From an uncultured Candidatus Saccharibacteria bacterium (GTDB taxonomy: Bacteria > Patescibacteriota > Saccharimonadia > Saccharimonadales > Saccharimonadaceae): DNA of 52,279 nt. Below, piece after piece: positions 20,191-31,226 of this stretch; the first letter of the stretch is position 1; each line of letters begins with the position of its first letter. The position numbers and the translations under genes were made by a program. Where the stretch lies: the NCBI GenBank assembly GCA_947306055.1, contig CAMZFK010000003.1, positions 1 through 52,279 on the forward strand. The letters run 5' to 3'. The notes under the pieces are model-generated. The model was given only the letters and a program-made list of their open reading frames with translations. It searched no databases and was not told the DNA's origin.

Positions 20191-21414
20191 ATGAACACTA
20201 TCCTCGGGCTTGATATCGGTACTGAGTTCGTGAAAGCCGTCTTGGCGCGACCTAATAAAGGTGGCGACCTTGAGATTTTGGGCGTCGGCAAAGCTAGACA
20301 GCAAGAGGGCTCCATGTATGCTGGAGCCGTAGCGGACATTGAAGCGGTAGTGGCCACCTGCGAGGAGGCTCTAGTCAAAGTAGAGGATGAGGCTAATGAG
20401 CGTGCTGATTTGACGGTCGTTGGCATTGCTGGTGAATTGATCAAGGGGAATACTTCAACCGTGCGCTATAGTCGCAAAGACCCTAATCAGCCAATCACGG
20501 AAGCCGAAATGTCAGAAATCATCAAAAAGGTCCAAGCGAAATCCGGCGAAGTCGCGCAAAAAACTATGGCTGTCGAGACCGGGAACAAAAACGTCGAAGT
20601 GAGATTGATAAATTCTGCGATTATTTCCTTGACGATTGATGGGTATAAGATCAGTAATCCGATCGGCTTTAAAGGCTCCGACGTGATGATTCAATTTTAT
20701 ACAGCTTTCGCGCCGATGATTCATGTGGCAGCCATAGAAAAAGTTTGTGCCGAACTGAACCTCGATCTTCTCACTGTAGCAGTGGAGCCATTCGCGGTTT
20801 GCCGTGCGTGTCTCGGTGACGATTTAGATTCGAATTTCTCAGGCGTCGTAATTGATATTGGCGGCGGCACGACTGATATTGCGGTAGTAGATGATGGCTG
20901 CGTAGAGGGAACAAAAATGTTTTCAATCGGCGGACGCAATTTTACTCATCAAATAGCTGAGGCTCTCAGTGTAGACTTTGAAACAGCCGAAAAGTACAAG
21001 CTTAATTTCGACTCCGGCAAGCTAAGTGATAGCCGGAAAGCCCAAATCGAGACCGCCCTTTCGCGCAATTTATCTGTATGGCTTGCTGGGGCTGAAGTCG
21101 CGCTTGAAGAATTTAATTCACTTGGCGAATTGCCACGAAATGTCCTACTTTGTGGCGGCGGGGCAAGTTTAAGTCTATTACAAGAAAACTTAGCTACTTC
21201 GGATTGGTACACCAATCTACCATTCCCGAGAAGGCCAGTGATTCATCTCATAGATGTGGCAGAACTACCAAATCTCATCATGAATAAGGATTTCGGGCTA
21301 GATCATTCTTTTGCGACAGCGCTTGGACTCATCCGCGTAGGAGCAGATACCTTAGCTGGGGCCCCAGAAGAAAACAAGCTCAAAGCCCGACTTGCTAAAC
21401 TTTTACAAAATTAA
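20191..21414 (+). CDS. FtsA/PilM-type actin-like ATPase
   Basis: LGLDIGTEFVKAVLA, VVIDIGGGTTDIAVVDDG, LCGGGASL. Confidence 0.82.
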   Translation: MNTILGLDIGTEFVKAVLARPNKGGDLEILGVGKARQQEGSMYAGAVADIEAVVATCEEALVKVEDEANERADLTVVGIAGELIKGNTSTVRYSRKDPNQPITEAEMSEIIKKVQAKSGEVAQKTMAVETGNKNVEVRLINSAIISLTIDGYKISNPIGFKGSDVMIQFYTAFAPMIHVAAIEKVCAELNLDLLTVAVEPFAVCRACLGDDLDSNFSGVVIDIGGGTTDIAVVDDGCVEGTKMFSIGGRNFTHQIAEALSVDFETAEKYKLNFDSGKLSDSRKAQIETALSRNLSVWLAGAEVALEEFNSLGELPRNVLLCGGGASLSLLQENLATSDWYTNLPFPRRPVIHLIDVAELPNLIMNKDFGLDHSFATALGLIRVGADTLAGAPEENKLKARLAKLLQN

Positions 21415-22161
21415 TTATTTTTTGAATTCGACAAATTCACCAGGTTTTAGGCCATCCAAGACATATGGGCCGAATTGCTCGCGGTGGAGTTTTTTGACTT
21501 GGTAACCAAGAGCGGCAAACGTACGGCGGATTTGCCGATTGCGGCCCTCAGAAAGAATCACCGTATAGAGGGGGTCCTGGTCGAAAGGCTCTTTCTCGGG
21601 CCGCTCCGGGGCGCTCGCCCAAGTCTTAGGCCCTTCGAAAGAGCCATTTCGACCACCCCCTCTGATGACAGTAAATTTGCTAGGGCCGTCATCGAGCATG
21701 ACGCCGTAGTCGGAAATCATTTGTTGGTGGAGGGGTTCGAGTGGGCGGTCGAGCTCGACGAAGTAGGTTTTTTCTTTGTAAAATTTTGGGTGTGTCATCT
21801 GAAAAGCGAAGTCCCCGTCATTAGTCAGGATAATTAAGCCAGAAGTATCCTTGTCGAGACGACCAACGGTCTTTAGGCTATGGTATTTGCTTGGCAAAAG
21901 CTCGTAAAGCGTCTTCGCTTCACCTTGAGCACGACGAGAACAGACGTATCCGATAGGCTTATTAAACGCCACATAAAGAAATTCCGCATCGAACGGAACT
22001 ATACTATTATTATAGCATACTTTGTCATTTTTGTCAATACGCGCCCCTATTTCGGCCTTTTTATCGTTTATTAAAACCTTTCCGGCCGCAATTAAATCGT
22101 CCGATTCACGACGAGAAACACCGATACGTTCGGCTAGAAATTTATTGAGCCGGATTGACAT
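21415..22161 (-). CDS. 23S rRNA pseudouridine synthase (RsuA/RluB family)
   Basis: MSIRLNKFLAERIGVSRRESDDLIAAGKV, GRLDKDTSGLIILTNDGD, ILSEGRNRQIRRTFAALGY; ORF track extends N-terminally to 22191. Confidence 0.92.
   Translation of the reverse strand: MSIRLNKFLAERIGVSRRESDDLIAAGKVLINDKKAEIGARIDKNDKVCYNNSIVPFDAEFLYVAFNKPIGYVCSRRAQGEAKTLYELLPSKYHSLKTVGRLDKDTSGLIILTNDGDFAFQMTHPKFYKEKTYFVELDRPLEPLHQQMISDYGVMLDDGPSKFTVIRGGGRNGSFEGPKTWASAPERPEKEPFDQDPLYTVILSEGRNRQIRRTFAALGYQVKKLHREQFGPYVLDGLKPGEFVEFKK
21567..21663 (+). repeat. Palindromic inserted element, core family B, inside pseudouridine synthase gene
   Basis: Arms agagggggtcctggtcgaaaggctctttctcgggcc / ggcccttcgaaagagccatttcgaccaccccctct; core gctccggggcgctcgcccaagtctta. 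Confidence 0.88.
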
Positions 22162-22549
22162 TGGCCGCCTGGTCTTGGTTAGCGCCATCACCTAAGACTT
22201 CGTGGATAATATTTACGACATCCTCGATACCGACTTGGGATTTTACTAAGTAGCGGTCGGCGCCGAGACGTTCACCGCGTTCACGTTGGTCATCGGCCGA
22301 AAGAGCCGTCATCATTATTACTTTAATGCTTGCCGTCTCTGGTGTAGAGCGCAAGATGTCTAACATATCAAAACCTGAGATTTTTGGCATCATTACGTCG
22401 GATAAAATTAAATTTGGCTTTTCCCGAACAGCCATAGCGAGGGCTTCTTCGCCGTCGCCAGCCGACACTACTTCATATCCCTCGGCCGCAATTCGGATGC
22501 TATAGATTTCGCGAAGCGCTGCGTCATCTTCTACTACCATTATTTTCAT
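22142..22549 (-). CDS. Response regulator receiver (CheY-like)
   Basis: MKIMVVEDDAALREIYSIRIAAEGYEV...LILSDVMMPKISGFDML. Confidence 0.93.
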   Translation of the reverse strand: MKIMVVEDDAALREIYSIRIAAEGYEVVSAGDGEEALAMAVREKPNLILSDVMMPKISGFDMLDILRSTPETASIKVIMMTALSADDQRERGERLGADRYLVKSQVGIEDVVNIIHEVLGDGANQDQAANVNPAQ

Positions 22550-23763
22550 TGTTGTCCTCCTTGATTTTCATTATTAATGGCTATCATACGTTTTTCGTAT
22601 TCTTCACTGGAAATGCGTGGCAAAGAAACATAAAATGTCGTGCCTTTACCAAAGGTAGACTCTGCCCAAATTTTGCCGCCCATCGCCTCAACGCGCTGTT
22701 TGACAAGGTAAAGACCTAATCCAGTGCCGCCAATAGTACGTGTATCGGAATTGTCGGCGCGGTAAAATTTCTGGAAAATGTGTGGCAAATCTTTTGCCGG
22801 GATACCGATACCAGTATCTGCTATGCTAACTAATACATGATCGCCGTCGCCTTTCGCGTTGACATAGACCGCTCCGCCGGCCTTTGAGTATTTAATTGCG
22901 TTATCGATCAGATTTGCGATAATCTCGCGCGTGAAGTCTGTGTCCACAAAACTATATGCAACTTGCGGAATTTGGTGAGCACTATTCATGAGTTCATTTG
23001 TATGGGAGCCAAAGACATAGTTCAAGCCTGCTTCCTTAAACCGCGCGGCGTATTCATCCGAAAGACGCTTGGTGAGACTTATCATCTCCACCGGTACGAG
23101 ATGTGGAGTCATGCGATTGTCGTCTAATTTGGTGACATCAAGCAGGTCGCGGAAAAGCCTTCCGAGGTGTTGTGAAGCCTCGTGAGCTGAGGTTAAATAC
23201 CCCTTTGCGCGCTCGTCGATAGTGGCAGTCTGTGGATTTAGCGCTAATGACAAATATCCCTCGATTGAAGCCACCGGGGTACGCATTTCATGTGAAGCGG
23301 TAGAAATAAACTCTGTCTGCTCGCTTTCTTCTTTTAGTTCTTTTTCAATATTTCTAAAGGTGATAATTCGATTATTTTCTGCTCCGCCGACAGGTATAAT
23401 AGAAAGTGATACTGGGATACGTTTATCAGAGAGGCTCGAGACCAAGATACATTCAAAATTTTCCAGCGCCTTGAAGCTCGACATTGAGACGATGAGGGGG
23501 TTTTCTTCTTTTAGAAATTCACGCTTTTCTTTTGACTCGATTTTAATGATTAAATCATAGTCAAGCCCGAGGGCGTTTTCGATGGAGCCGCATTCCGTCA
23601 TGACTACAGCGGCTGGGTTTAAAAATTTTATTACGCCGGCGCCGTCAGTTATCACTACGCCATCGTGAATCACCCTAAGAGCCAGTTCAGCAAGGGAACC
23701 CTGACTAAATGTAGCCGGACTCTTGACCTCGGTCGGAATGTTTTTACGTTTAAAAAGACTCAT
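22546..23763 (-). CDS. PAS-domain sensor histidine kinase
   Basis: STASHEMRTPVASIEGYLSLAL; NLIDNAIKYSK; DTGIGIPAKDLPHIFQKFYR; GGTGLGLYLVK. Confidence 0.93.
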   Translation of the reverse strand: MSLFKRKNIPTEVKSPATFSQGSLAELALRVIHDGVVITDGAGVIKFLNPAAVVMTECGSIENALGLDYDLIIKIESKEKREFLKEENPLIVSMSSFKALENFECILVSSLSDKRIPVSLSIIPVGGAENNRIITFRNIEKELKEESEQTEFISTASHEMRTPVASIEGYLSLALNPQTATIDERAKGYLTSAHEASQHLGRLFRDLLDVTKLDDNRMTPHLVPVEMISLTKRLSDEYAARFKEAGLNYVFGSHTNELMNSAHQIPQVAYSFVDTDFTREIIANLIDNAIKYSKAGGAVYVNAKGDGDHVLVSIADTGIGIPAKDLPHIFQKFYRADNSDTRTIGGTGLGLYLVKQRVEAMGGKIWAESTFGKGTTFYVSLPRISSEEYEKRMIAINNENQGGQQ

Positions 23764-23812
23764 TCTGTATTTATTTTAACACAAGCTTTAAAAAATGTGA
23801 TATATTTTATAT

Positions 23813-25510
23813 ATGAATAAAGATGTCGTTTATATTGAGCCTGAGGATGATATCACCGATATCATCACCAAAATCGAAAACTCGAAAGAGAAGATTGTGG
23901 CACTTGTGCCGCCAAAAAAGGCTAGTGTATTTAGAAGTATCGTAAATATTAAATTAATCGCGAAAGCTGGTGCGACCGCTGGGAAGACCGTAGTCCTCGT
24001 GACGAATGACCCGTCGATTGAGAAACTTGCGGCTGTTGCGAAATTGCCAATCACGAAAGACCTGAAGACCGCTCCAACCATTCCAGAGGCAGAATCCGAA
24101 GAAGTAGAGGAGACGACATCAAAAGAAGACTTAATCGAAAAATCTGAGTCCGGTGAGGTTGTAGCTGAAGAGAGCGCGGATGAAAGTTCCGAGAATACAG
24201 AGATAGAGCCTACGGAGGATAAAGGGGATTCTAGTGGTAGCCCTGCGGATGAATCCGACAGCGAGGACGATAAGGAGTCCAAGACTGATACTAAGGCTAA
24301 GAAATCTTCTAAAGAGCCCAAAAATCCATTCTTAAAGTGGGTCGCATCACACAAATTGATTGTCGGCTTGTCTAGTGGCGGAGCACTACTCTTGATTCTT
24401 TTGATGATTTGGGCATTCGTAATTGCCCCGTCTGTGATTGTTACCATTGGGATTCGCACTACAAAAAATAATTTTTCCGAAAACATTACATTTACTGAGA
24501 CTTTGACCGACGAAAACTCTGCTGAGGGCAAATTTTATCTCATCGAAAAGAAAATTGAATCCAAATCTGAGATTGAATTTACTGCGACCGGCAAGAAGAA
24601 TCGCGGCGAAAAGGCTACTGGTAGCGTAATAGTATATCTATACTTCAACGCTCCAGGCTCGGTAAAAATCGGCGAAGGTACCACATTTACCAACAATAAT
24701 CTTGCTTATAAAGCCGATAAAGATACTTCTCTTATCTGGGACGGCAATAATAGCAGCTGCGAAAATAACAACGTGATTTTAAATGGTAAGATTCAATGTC
24801 TAATCTCGGAGCGTGTACAAGTTACGGCTGCTGAGCCTGGCAAAGATTATAATATCGAGGCGACGAGCGCAAATTGGAGTACGTCTGCTGGTGTAGCAGT
24901 ATATTCTGACGAGGCGATGACTGGTGGGACGGATGATATTATCATCGTAGTACAACAATCCGATATCGATAACGCATTAAAAGAAATCAGCTCTTCTAAC
25001 GAAAGCGAGAACAAAACTAAACTATACAACACTATAGACAACGACGTAATCGTTATTGAAAGTAGCTTTAGTCAAAAAGTAGGCGACCCAGTATCGGTGC
25101 CTGGGGTTGGTGAAGAGGTAAAGGATGACAAGAAAGCCAAGCTTACGGTCGTGACCACGGATAGTGTCTTTGCGATTGATAGGACGAAGGTGGAAGAATT
25201 CATCTCCAACAAAGCTAAGCTTTCCGAAAATTACAAGATTTACGAAATCAATGATCCGTTTATTGAGAATTTCGTAAAATCCGATAATGGCTATAGCGGT
25301 AAGCTCAAGACTTCCTACGTCTCCGGTCCAAAGGTGACAGAGAATGACGTAATAAATCTCATCCGCGGAAAAGGCCTTGGTACAGCACAACACGATCTAA
25401 ACAGCGTAGAAGGCATCAGCAAGATCACCATTGATACCTCTTACCCTTGGGTCAGCTCAATCCCGAACGATCCAGAAAAAATTTCTATTATCATCAATGT
25501 AGAGGAATAA
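23813..25510 (+). CDS. Membrane-anchored baseplate J-like/beta-rich domain protein
   Basis: Acidic N-terminus, single TM (LIVGLSSGGALLLILLMIWAFVIAP), long exported beta-rich region; located upstream of ruvX. Confidence 0.55.
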   Translation: MNKDVVYIEPEDDITDIITKIENSKEKIVALVPPKKASVFRSIVNIKLIAKAGATAGKTVVLVTNDPSIEKLAAVAKLPITKDLKTAPTIPEAESEEVEETTSKEDLIEKSESGEVVAEESADESSENTEIEPTEDKGDSSGSPADESDSEDDKESKTDTKAKKSSKEPKNPFLKWVASHKLIVGLSSGGALLLILLMIWAFVIAPSVIVTIGIRTTKNNFSENITFTETLTDENSAEGKFYLIEKKIESKSEIEFTATGKKNRGEKATGSVIVYLYFNAPGSVKIGEGTTFTNNNLAYKADKDTSLIWDGNNSSCENNNVILNGKIQCLISERVQVTAAEPGKDYNIEATSANWSTSAGVAVYSDEAMTGGTDDIIIVVQQSDIDNALKEISSSNESENKTKLYNTIDNDVIVIESSFSQKVGDPVSVPGVGEEVKDDKKAKLTVVTTDSVFAIDRTKVEEFISNKAKLSENYKIYEINDPFIENFVKSDNGYSGKLKTSYVSGPKVTENDVINLIRGKGLGTAQHDLNSVEGISKITIDTSYPWVSSIPNDPEKISIIINVEE

Positions 25511-25513
25511 TCC

Positions 25514-26962
25514 GTGAAGATTATTGGTCTTGATGTTGGCGAAAAACGGATTGGCGTCGCCAAAGTTGATTCTGAAATAAAAATCGCGACACCGGTCGGT
25601 TTCATCGAAGTGACCGGCAACGAGTGGGGCGAGATTGCTAAAATCGCTACGCTGAATAACACAAATTTATTTGTGCTTGGGCTTCCGCGTAGTAATGATG
25701 GCAATGAGACGAAGCAGACTCTATATGTCCGCAATTTCGCCAAGACTTTGGCTACAAAAATCCCTGATATCAAAATCCGTTTTCAGGATGAATCCTTGAC
25801 TTCGGTAGAGGCAGAGAGTCGCTTGAAGGCTCGTGGCAAGAAGTATGTCCGTGGGGATATCGACGCCGAAGCGGCAACGATTATTTTGCAGGATTTCGTT
25901 GAGAATTTTAATGGGGTCAAAGATGAAGTGATAGCAAAAACTGCACCTAAGAGTCTAGCTGCAAAAAGTACGAATAAGAGTAAACCTAAGGAGGAAGCCC
26001 CGAAAGTTGAAGCTCCTGACATTGAGGGAACTAAGAAACGAGAAAAAACACCGAAGAGATCCAAAAAAGGCATCGAAGATGAGCCGAAAAAATCTTGGTT
26101 TAAGTCTCAGAAACTAAAAATTTTCATCATTTTTATTGTGGCGATTCTCGCTATTAGCGGGGCAATTGGTGGGATAATTTGGTATAAGGATGATCAGGCA
26201 AAAAAACGTGCAGAGTATTACGCTTGGCTCGAAGCACAGATGCAGCCGGAAGTTTTTAATTTCACTATTTTGCCGGGTGAGACGATTTTCGATGTAAAGA
26301 AAAGCCTGATTAAGCTCGGATATAGTACAGAAGAAGTCGAGACGGCATTTTCAGCACATTATAATTTTGATTTTCTAGCCTCTCGCCCAGAGGGGGCCAG
26401 CCTAGAGGGGTATCTTTACGGTGAAACATATGAATTCTATAAAGATTCTACCGTACAAGAGATTTTAACTAAGTTCCTCGAGGGGACGGGTAAGGTTATC
26501 GCTGAGAATAATTTAACCGAAAAGTTCTTGAGTAAAGGCTTGTCGCTTTATGAGGGCATTACGCTCGCCTCGATAGTACAGAAGGAGTCCTTAAGCCCAG
26601 AAATGCCTACGGTAGCGCAAGTATTCCTGTCTCGGATAAGCTATGGTATGGCTCTAGGGAGCGACGTGACTGTCACTTATGCACTAAACATCCTGGATCC
26701 GAATCGAGAGATTTACAACAATAACTCTGCAGCCCTCACTATTGATTCTTGCTACAACACTAGGCTCTACGCGGGACTTCCGTGTGGACCGATTTCAAAT
26801 CCTGGACTTGCCGCGCTAGAAGCTGTAGCTAACCCATCCAATACAAGATATTTCTATTTCTTGACAGGAGACGACGGGATAATGTATTATAGTTATACGG
26901 AGGCTGAGCATAACCAGAACGCCTACCTACATTGCCAAAGTCTCTGTAGTGTATCATTATGA
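25514..26962 (+). CDS. RuvX/YqgF Holliday-junction resolvase domain fused to MltG endolytic transglycosylase
   Basis: GTG start; MKIIGLDVGEKRIGVAKVD + FQDESLTSVEAESRL (YqgF), Lys-rich linker, TM, then YLYGETYEF...ITLASIVQKES...YNTRLYAGLPCGPISNPGLAALEA (MltG). Confidence 0.85.
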   Translation: MKIIGLDVGEKRIGVAKVDSEIKIATPVGFIEVTGNEWGEIAKIATLNNTNLFVLGLPRSNDGNETKQTLYVRNFAKTLATKIPDIKIRFQDESLTSVEAESRLKARGKKYVRGDIDAEAATIILQDFVENFNGVKDEVIAKTAPKSLAAKSTNKSKPKEEAPKVEAPDIEGTKKREKTPKRSKKGIEDEPKKSWFKSQKLKIFIIFIVAILAISGAIGGIIWYKDDQAKKRAEYYAWLEAQMQPEVFNFTILPGETIFDVKKSLIKLGYSTEEVETAFSAHYNFDFLASRPEGASLEGYLYGETYEFYKDSTVQEILTKFLEGTGKVIAENNLTEKFLSKGLSLYEGITLASIVQKESLSPEMPTVAQVFLSRISYGMALGSDVTVTYALNILDPNREIYNNNSAALTIDSCYNTRLYAGLPCGPISNPGLAALEAVANPSNTRYFYFLTGDDGIMYYSYTEAEHNQNAYLHCQSLCSVSL

Positions 26963-28029
26963 CGAAGAAAGTAAAACACGATTTCAAAAAATTAAGAAGT
27001 TTCTTATTATATTTTTTGATTGCTGCTGGCACTATTCTTATAGCAGTTTTTGGCTCTCTTAATAAAAAAGACGGGGCGGTAGATATAAATCTTTCCGCGC
27101 TCGCGGCTTCAAATTATAACATTTCCGTAGCACAACTTTCTGAATTTTACATTGTCGCAAGTTCAGCCGACGCGCTTAATCTGGCTAGTGCGTCAGACGT
27201 AGCCGCTAATTATGTGACTGTAACTTCACTCTACGAGTCTGGACAGACCTCGGGAGGGAAGATTGAAAAACCAACTCTACCTAGTATCATTGCTGATCGT
27301 GGTGTGATTACTTATGTGGTACAATCTGGCGATACGATGAGCTCGATTGCTGCAAAACATGGCTTGACGACCGATCAGATCCGATGGTCTAATGGCTTAA
27401 GGACGACTGATATTGCGGTCGGTGATGTCTTGTATCTACCTAGCTTACCTGGCATAGTGTATACGGTGAAAGCAGACGACACACTCGCTTTGATTTCGGC
27501 AAAATATGGATCTTCTGTCACTGAGATTATCCATTTGAATGACTTAGAGAAGACCGGCATCCGCGAAGGGCTAAAGATTTTGATCAAAAATGGCACTTTG
27601 CCAATCTATGAGCGCCCAGAGCATGTATCGCCAAGAATTTCCTTCTACTATTCCTACTCCGGTAGCGCATATAGCCGCCAAGCCATCCTTGACACTTGGT
27701 ATGCTTACGGGTTGGGCGGAAATTATGTCGCTGGGCAATGTACTCAGTGGGCATGGCACAAGAGACAAGATCTGCCAGGCAACCTCGGTAATGCTAATAC
27801 TTGGGCTGCCCGAGCCGCTGCGCAAGGGTTCAGGGTAGACCACATCCCAGAGCCAGGCGCAATTTTCCAGACTAGCGTCGGGTATTACGGACACGTAGGC
27901 TATGTAGAATCTGTCAATTTCGATGGCTCAATCACTGTAACTGAAATGAATTACAATTACCGCTCATTCCAAGTTATCCGCGCTATCATCCCAGCAAACG
28001 CAGTCGAAGGATTCTTCTATATTCACTAA
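26959..28029 (+). CDS. Secreted LysM x2 + CHAP domain peptidoglycan hydrolase
   Basis: YVVQSGDTMSSIAAKHGLTTDQIRWSNGL, YTVKADDTLALISAKYGSS; GNYVAGQCTQWAWHKR ... GHVGYVESVN. Confidence 0.9.
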   Translation: MTKKVKHDFKKLRSFLLYFLIAAGTILIAVFGSLNKKDGAVDINLSALAASNYNISVAQLSEFYIVASSADALNLASASDVAANYVTVTSLYESGQTSGGKIEKPTLPSIIADRGVITYVVQSGDTMSSIAAKHGLTTDQIRWSNGLRTTDIAVGDVLYLPSLPGIVYTVKADDTLALISAKYGSSVTEIIHLNDLEKTGIREGLKILIKNGTLPIYERPEHVSPRISFYYSYSGSAYSRQAILDTWYAYGLGGNYVAGQCTQWAWHKRQDLPGNLGNANTWAARAAAQGFRVDHIPEPGAIFQTSVGYYGHVGYVESVNFDGSITVTEMNYNYRSFQVIRAIIPANAVEGFFYIH

Positions 28030-28032
28030 AAC

Positions 28033-28071
28033 AAAAAACTCTTGAGAGACTTACCTTCTCAAGAGTTTTTA
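28033..28071. terminator. Bidirectional intrinsic terminator between CHAP gene and obg
   Basis: aaaaaactcttgaga-gacttacct-tctcaagagttttt. Confidence 0.85.
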
Positions 28072-29669
<1,598 letters not shown>

Positions 29670-29675
29670 AAACAT

Positions 29676-29822
29676 AAGCTGGTACGCTTCACAGGGGTTC
29701 CACTGAGCAATTAGTGGAGTGTGGAGACTTACATTAAAAACAAACAGCGGATTAAAACAAAACAATGTGCCCCAAGGGTGGGCGCGTAACAGCGGGAAAG
29801 ACGGCCGAAAGGTCGTCTTTCT
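29676..29822 (+). ncRNA. Unidentified structured small RNA (~147 nt)
   Basis: Own promoter; stems cttcaca..tgtggag enclosing tccactgagcaattagtgga; gtgccccaagggtgggcgc hairpin; ends in terminator hairpin; no convincing ORF. Confidence 0.65.
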
Positions 29823-29824
29823 AT
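29797..29824 (+). terminator. Terminator hairpin of the small RNA
   Basis: aaagacggccgaaaggtcgtctttct. Confidence 0.75.
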
Positions 29825-29914
29825 TGACTTTTTATTGTGTTTGTGCTATAATTATAAAAGAGGGTATTTGTAACTTACAGTTGTTAGTTTTATGTTTGCA
29901 GAGGAGGTACTGCT

Positions 29915-30292
29915 ATGATGAATGTTAACGATTGGGAAGAAATGGGATACTTCGTACTGACGTACGAGCAAGCAAACAAGGCACTTCTGATATGCCTTAT
30001 TGCAGTAGGATTATTTTCCCTGATAGGAGCTTGGCTCCTATATGACACGTTTGTCAAAGAAAGGCTGGCAAAAGCCAGAAATGAGGCTGTTATAGCCAGG
30101 GATAATCTAAGGAAAAGAGAAAAGGAGCTCTCCGATACCCAGGAGAAACTCCGAAAAGAACGGGACAAGAGCATGCTTTTAGGAATGTTCTGCAAAGTAT
30201 TGCGGGACGCCGCAAAAGACAACTCTCGCCCGACCCCGAACTCTACACCGAACCTTTACGTCGTTACTTCAAAAGACGAAAAAATAATGTAA
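29915..30292 (+). CDS. Small membrane-anchored coiled-coil protein, unknown function
   Basis: TM ALLICLIAVGLFSLIGAWLLYDTFV followed by charged heptad-rich region; RBS gaggagg; promoter ttgact/tataat upstream. Confidence 0.7.
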   Translation: MMNVNDWEEMGYFVLTYEQANKALLICLIAVGLFSLIGAWLLYDTFVKERLAKARNEAVIARDNLRKREKELSDTQEKLRKERDKSMLLGMFCKVLRDAAKDNSRPTPNSTPNLYVVTSKDEKIM

Positions 30293-30298
30293 GAGTTC

Positions 30299-30329
30299 AC
30301 CTCCTGCCGAAAGGCAGGAGGGTTTTTTA
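30299..30329 (+). terminator. Intrinsic terminator
   Basis: cctcctgccgaaaggcaggagggtttttt. Confidence 0.9.
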
Positions 30330-30407
30330 TCGTTTTTAGGCTTTAGCGAATTGTCCCCTCGGCATCATGGGGAGGCTCCGCTAGTGATAATGTGGTATAA
30401 TATTCGT

Positions 30408-31226
30408 ATGATCAAATTTACAATCATTACGCTGTTTCGGGAGGCTTTGGAGCCATATCTTAATACTTCGATGATGTGGAAGGCAAAAGAGAAGGGCCTG
30501 GCGGAGTTTGATTTTGTAAATTTGCGTGATTTTGGGCTGGGGCCACATAAGTCTGTCGACGATACGCCTTACGGCGGTGGCGATGGAATGCTTCTTAGAT
30601 GCGAGCCGGTTTTTAATGCGATTGAATCAGTAAAAGCGAAGGATCCAGAAGCGAAAGTGATTCTCCCTACCCCTGTAGGTGAAATTTGGAACCAAGAGAT
30701 GGCAAGAAGTATGGCAGGAGTCGAATCGGATTTTTCGGATGTGGGACTTGGATTTTCAAGCACGTCATACGCTGGGACGCCGGCAGAACCGTCCCTTCGG
30801 GACGAACCTGTCGGGTCCGTCAGGAATATACGTGTTGAAAATCCAAATCAAGATTTTATACATCCGAAAAAACCGAATTCAACTCCCGATAAGCATTACA
30901 TTATCTTGTGTCCACACTACGAGGGATATGACGAGAGGATTCTTAGTATTGTGGATTATAAGATTTCGCTCGGGAAATTTGTACTAACTGGCGGGGAATT
31001 GCCAGCACTTGTTATAATTGATTCTATCGTAAGATTAATCCCAGGCGTACTCGGGGGTGAAACTTCAGCTCTGATCGAGTCTTTTTCAGATGGAGATAAT
31101 TTGGAATATCCGCAATACACCAAACCTTATGACTTCCGTGGAATGAAAGTGCCGGATATTTTACTCTCTGGCAATCATGGTGAAATCGCAAAATGGCGAG
31201 AGGAACATAGTGATAGAGCTGACTAA
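30408..31226 (+). CDS. trmD: tRNA (guanine-N1)-methyltransferase TrmD with internal insertion
   Basis: MIKFTIITLFREALEPYLNTSMMWKAKEKGLAEFDFVNLRDFGLGPHKSVDDTPYGGGDGMLLRCEPVF; CPHYEGYDERI; LTGGELPALVIIDSIVRLIPGVLG. Confidence 0.93.
   Translation: MIKFTIITLFREALEPYLNTSMMWKAKEKGLAEFDFVNLRDFGLGPHKSVDDTPYGGGDGMLLRCEPVFNAIESVKAKDPEAKVILPTPVGEIWNQEMARSMAGVESDFSDVGLGFSSTSYAGTPAEPSLRDEPVGSVRNIRVENPNQDFIHPKKPNSTPDKHYIILCPHYEGYDERILSIVDYKISLGKFVLTGGELPALVIIDSIVRLIPGVLGGETSALIESFSDGDNLEYPQYTKPYDFRGMKVPDILLSGNHGEIAKWREEHSDRAD
30726..30876. repeat. Palindromic inserted element inside trmD (core family E, single copy)
   Basis: Left tcggatttttcggatgtgggacttggattttcaagcacgtcata versus reverse complement of right tcggttttttcggatgtataaaatcttgatttggattttcaacacgtata; core with cgtcccttcgggacg hairpin. 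Confidence 0.75.

Noticed and set aside
23830-24531. 233-aa antisense Ser-rich ORF
   Set aside because: Complement of an acidic/Ser-rich coding region; no RBS or recognisable motif.
30344-30383. Possible small palindrome upstream of trmD (tagcgaattgtcccc ... ggggaggctccgcta)
   Set aside because: Only the ends match well and no shared core was found; could be chance or a degraded element.
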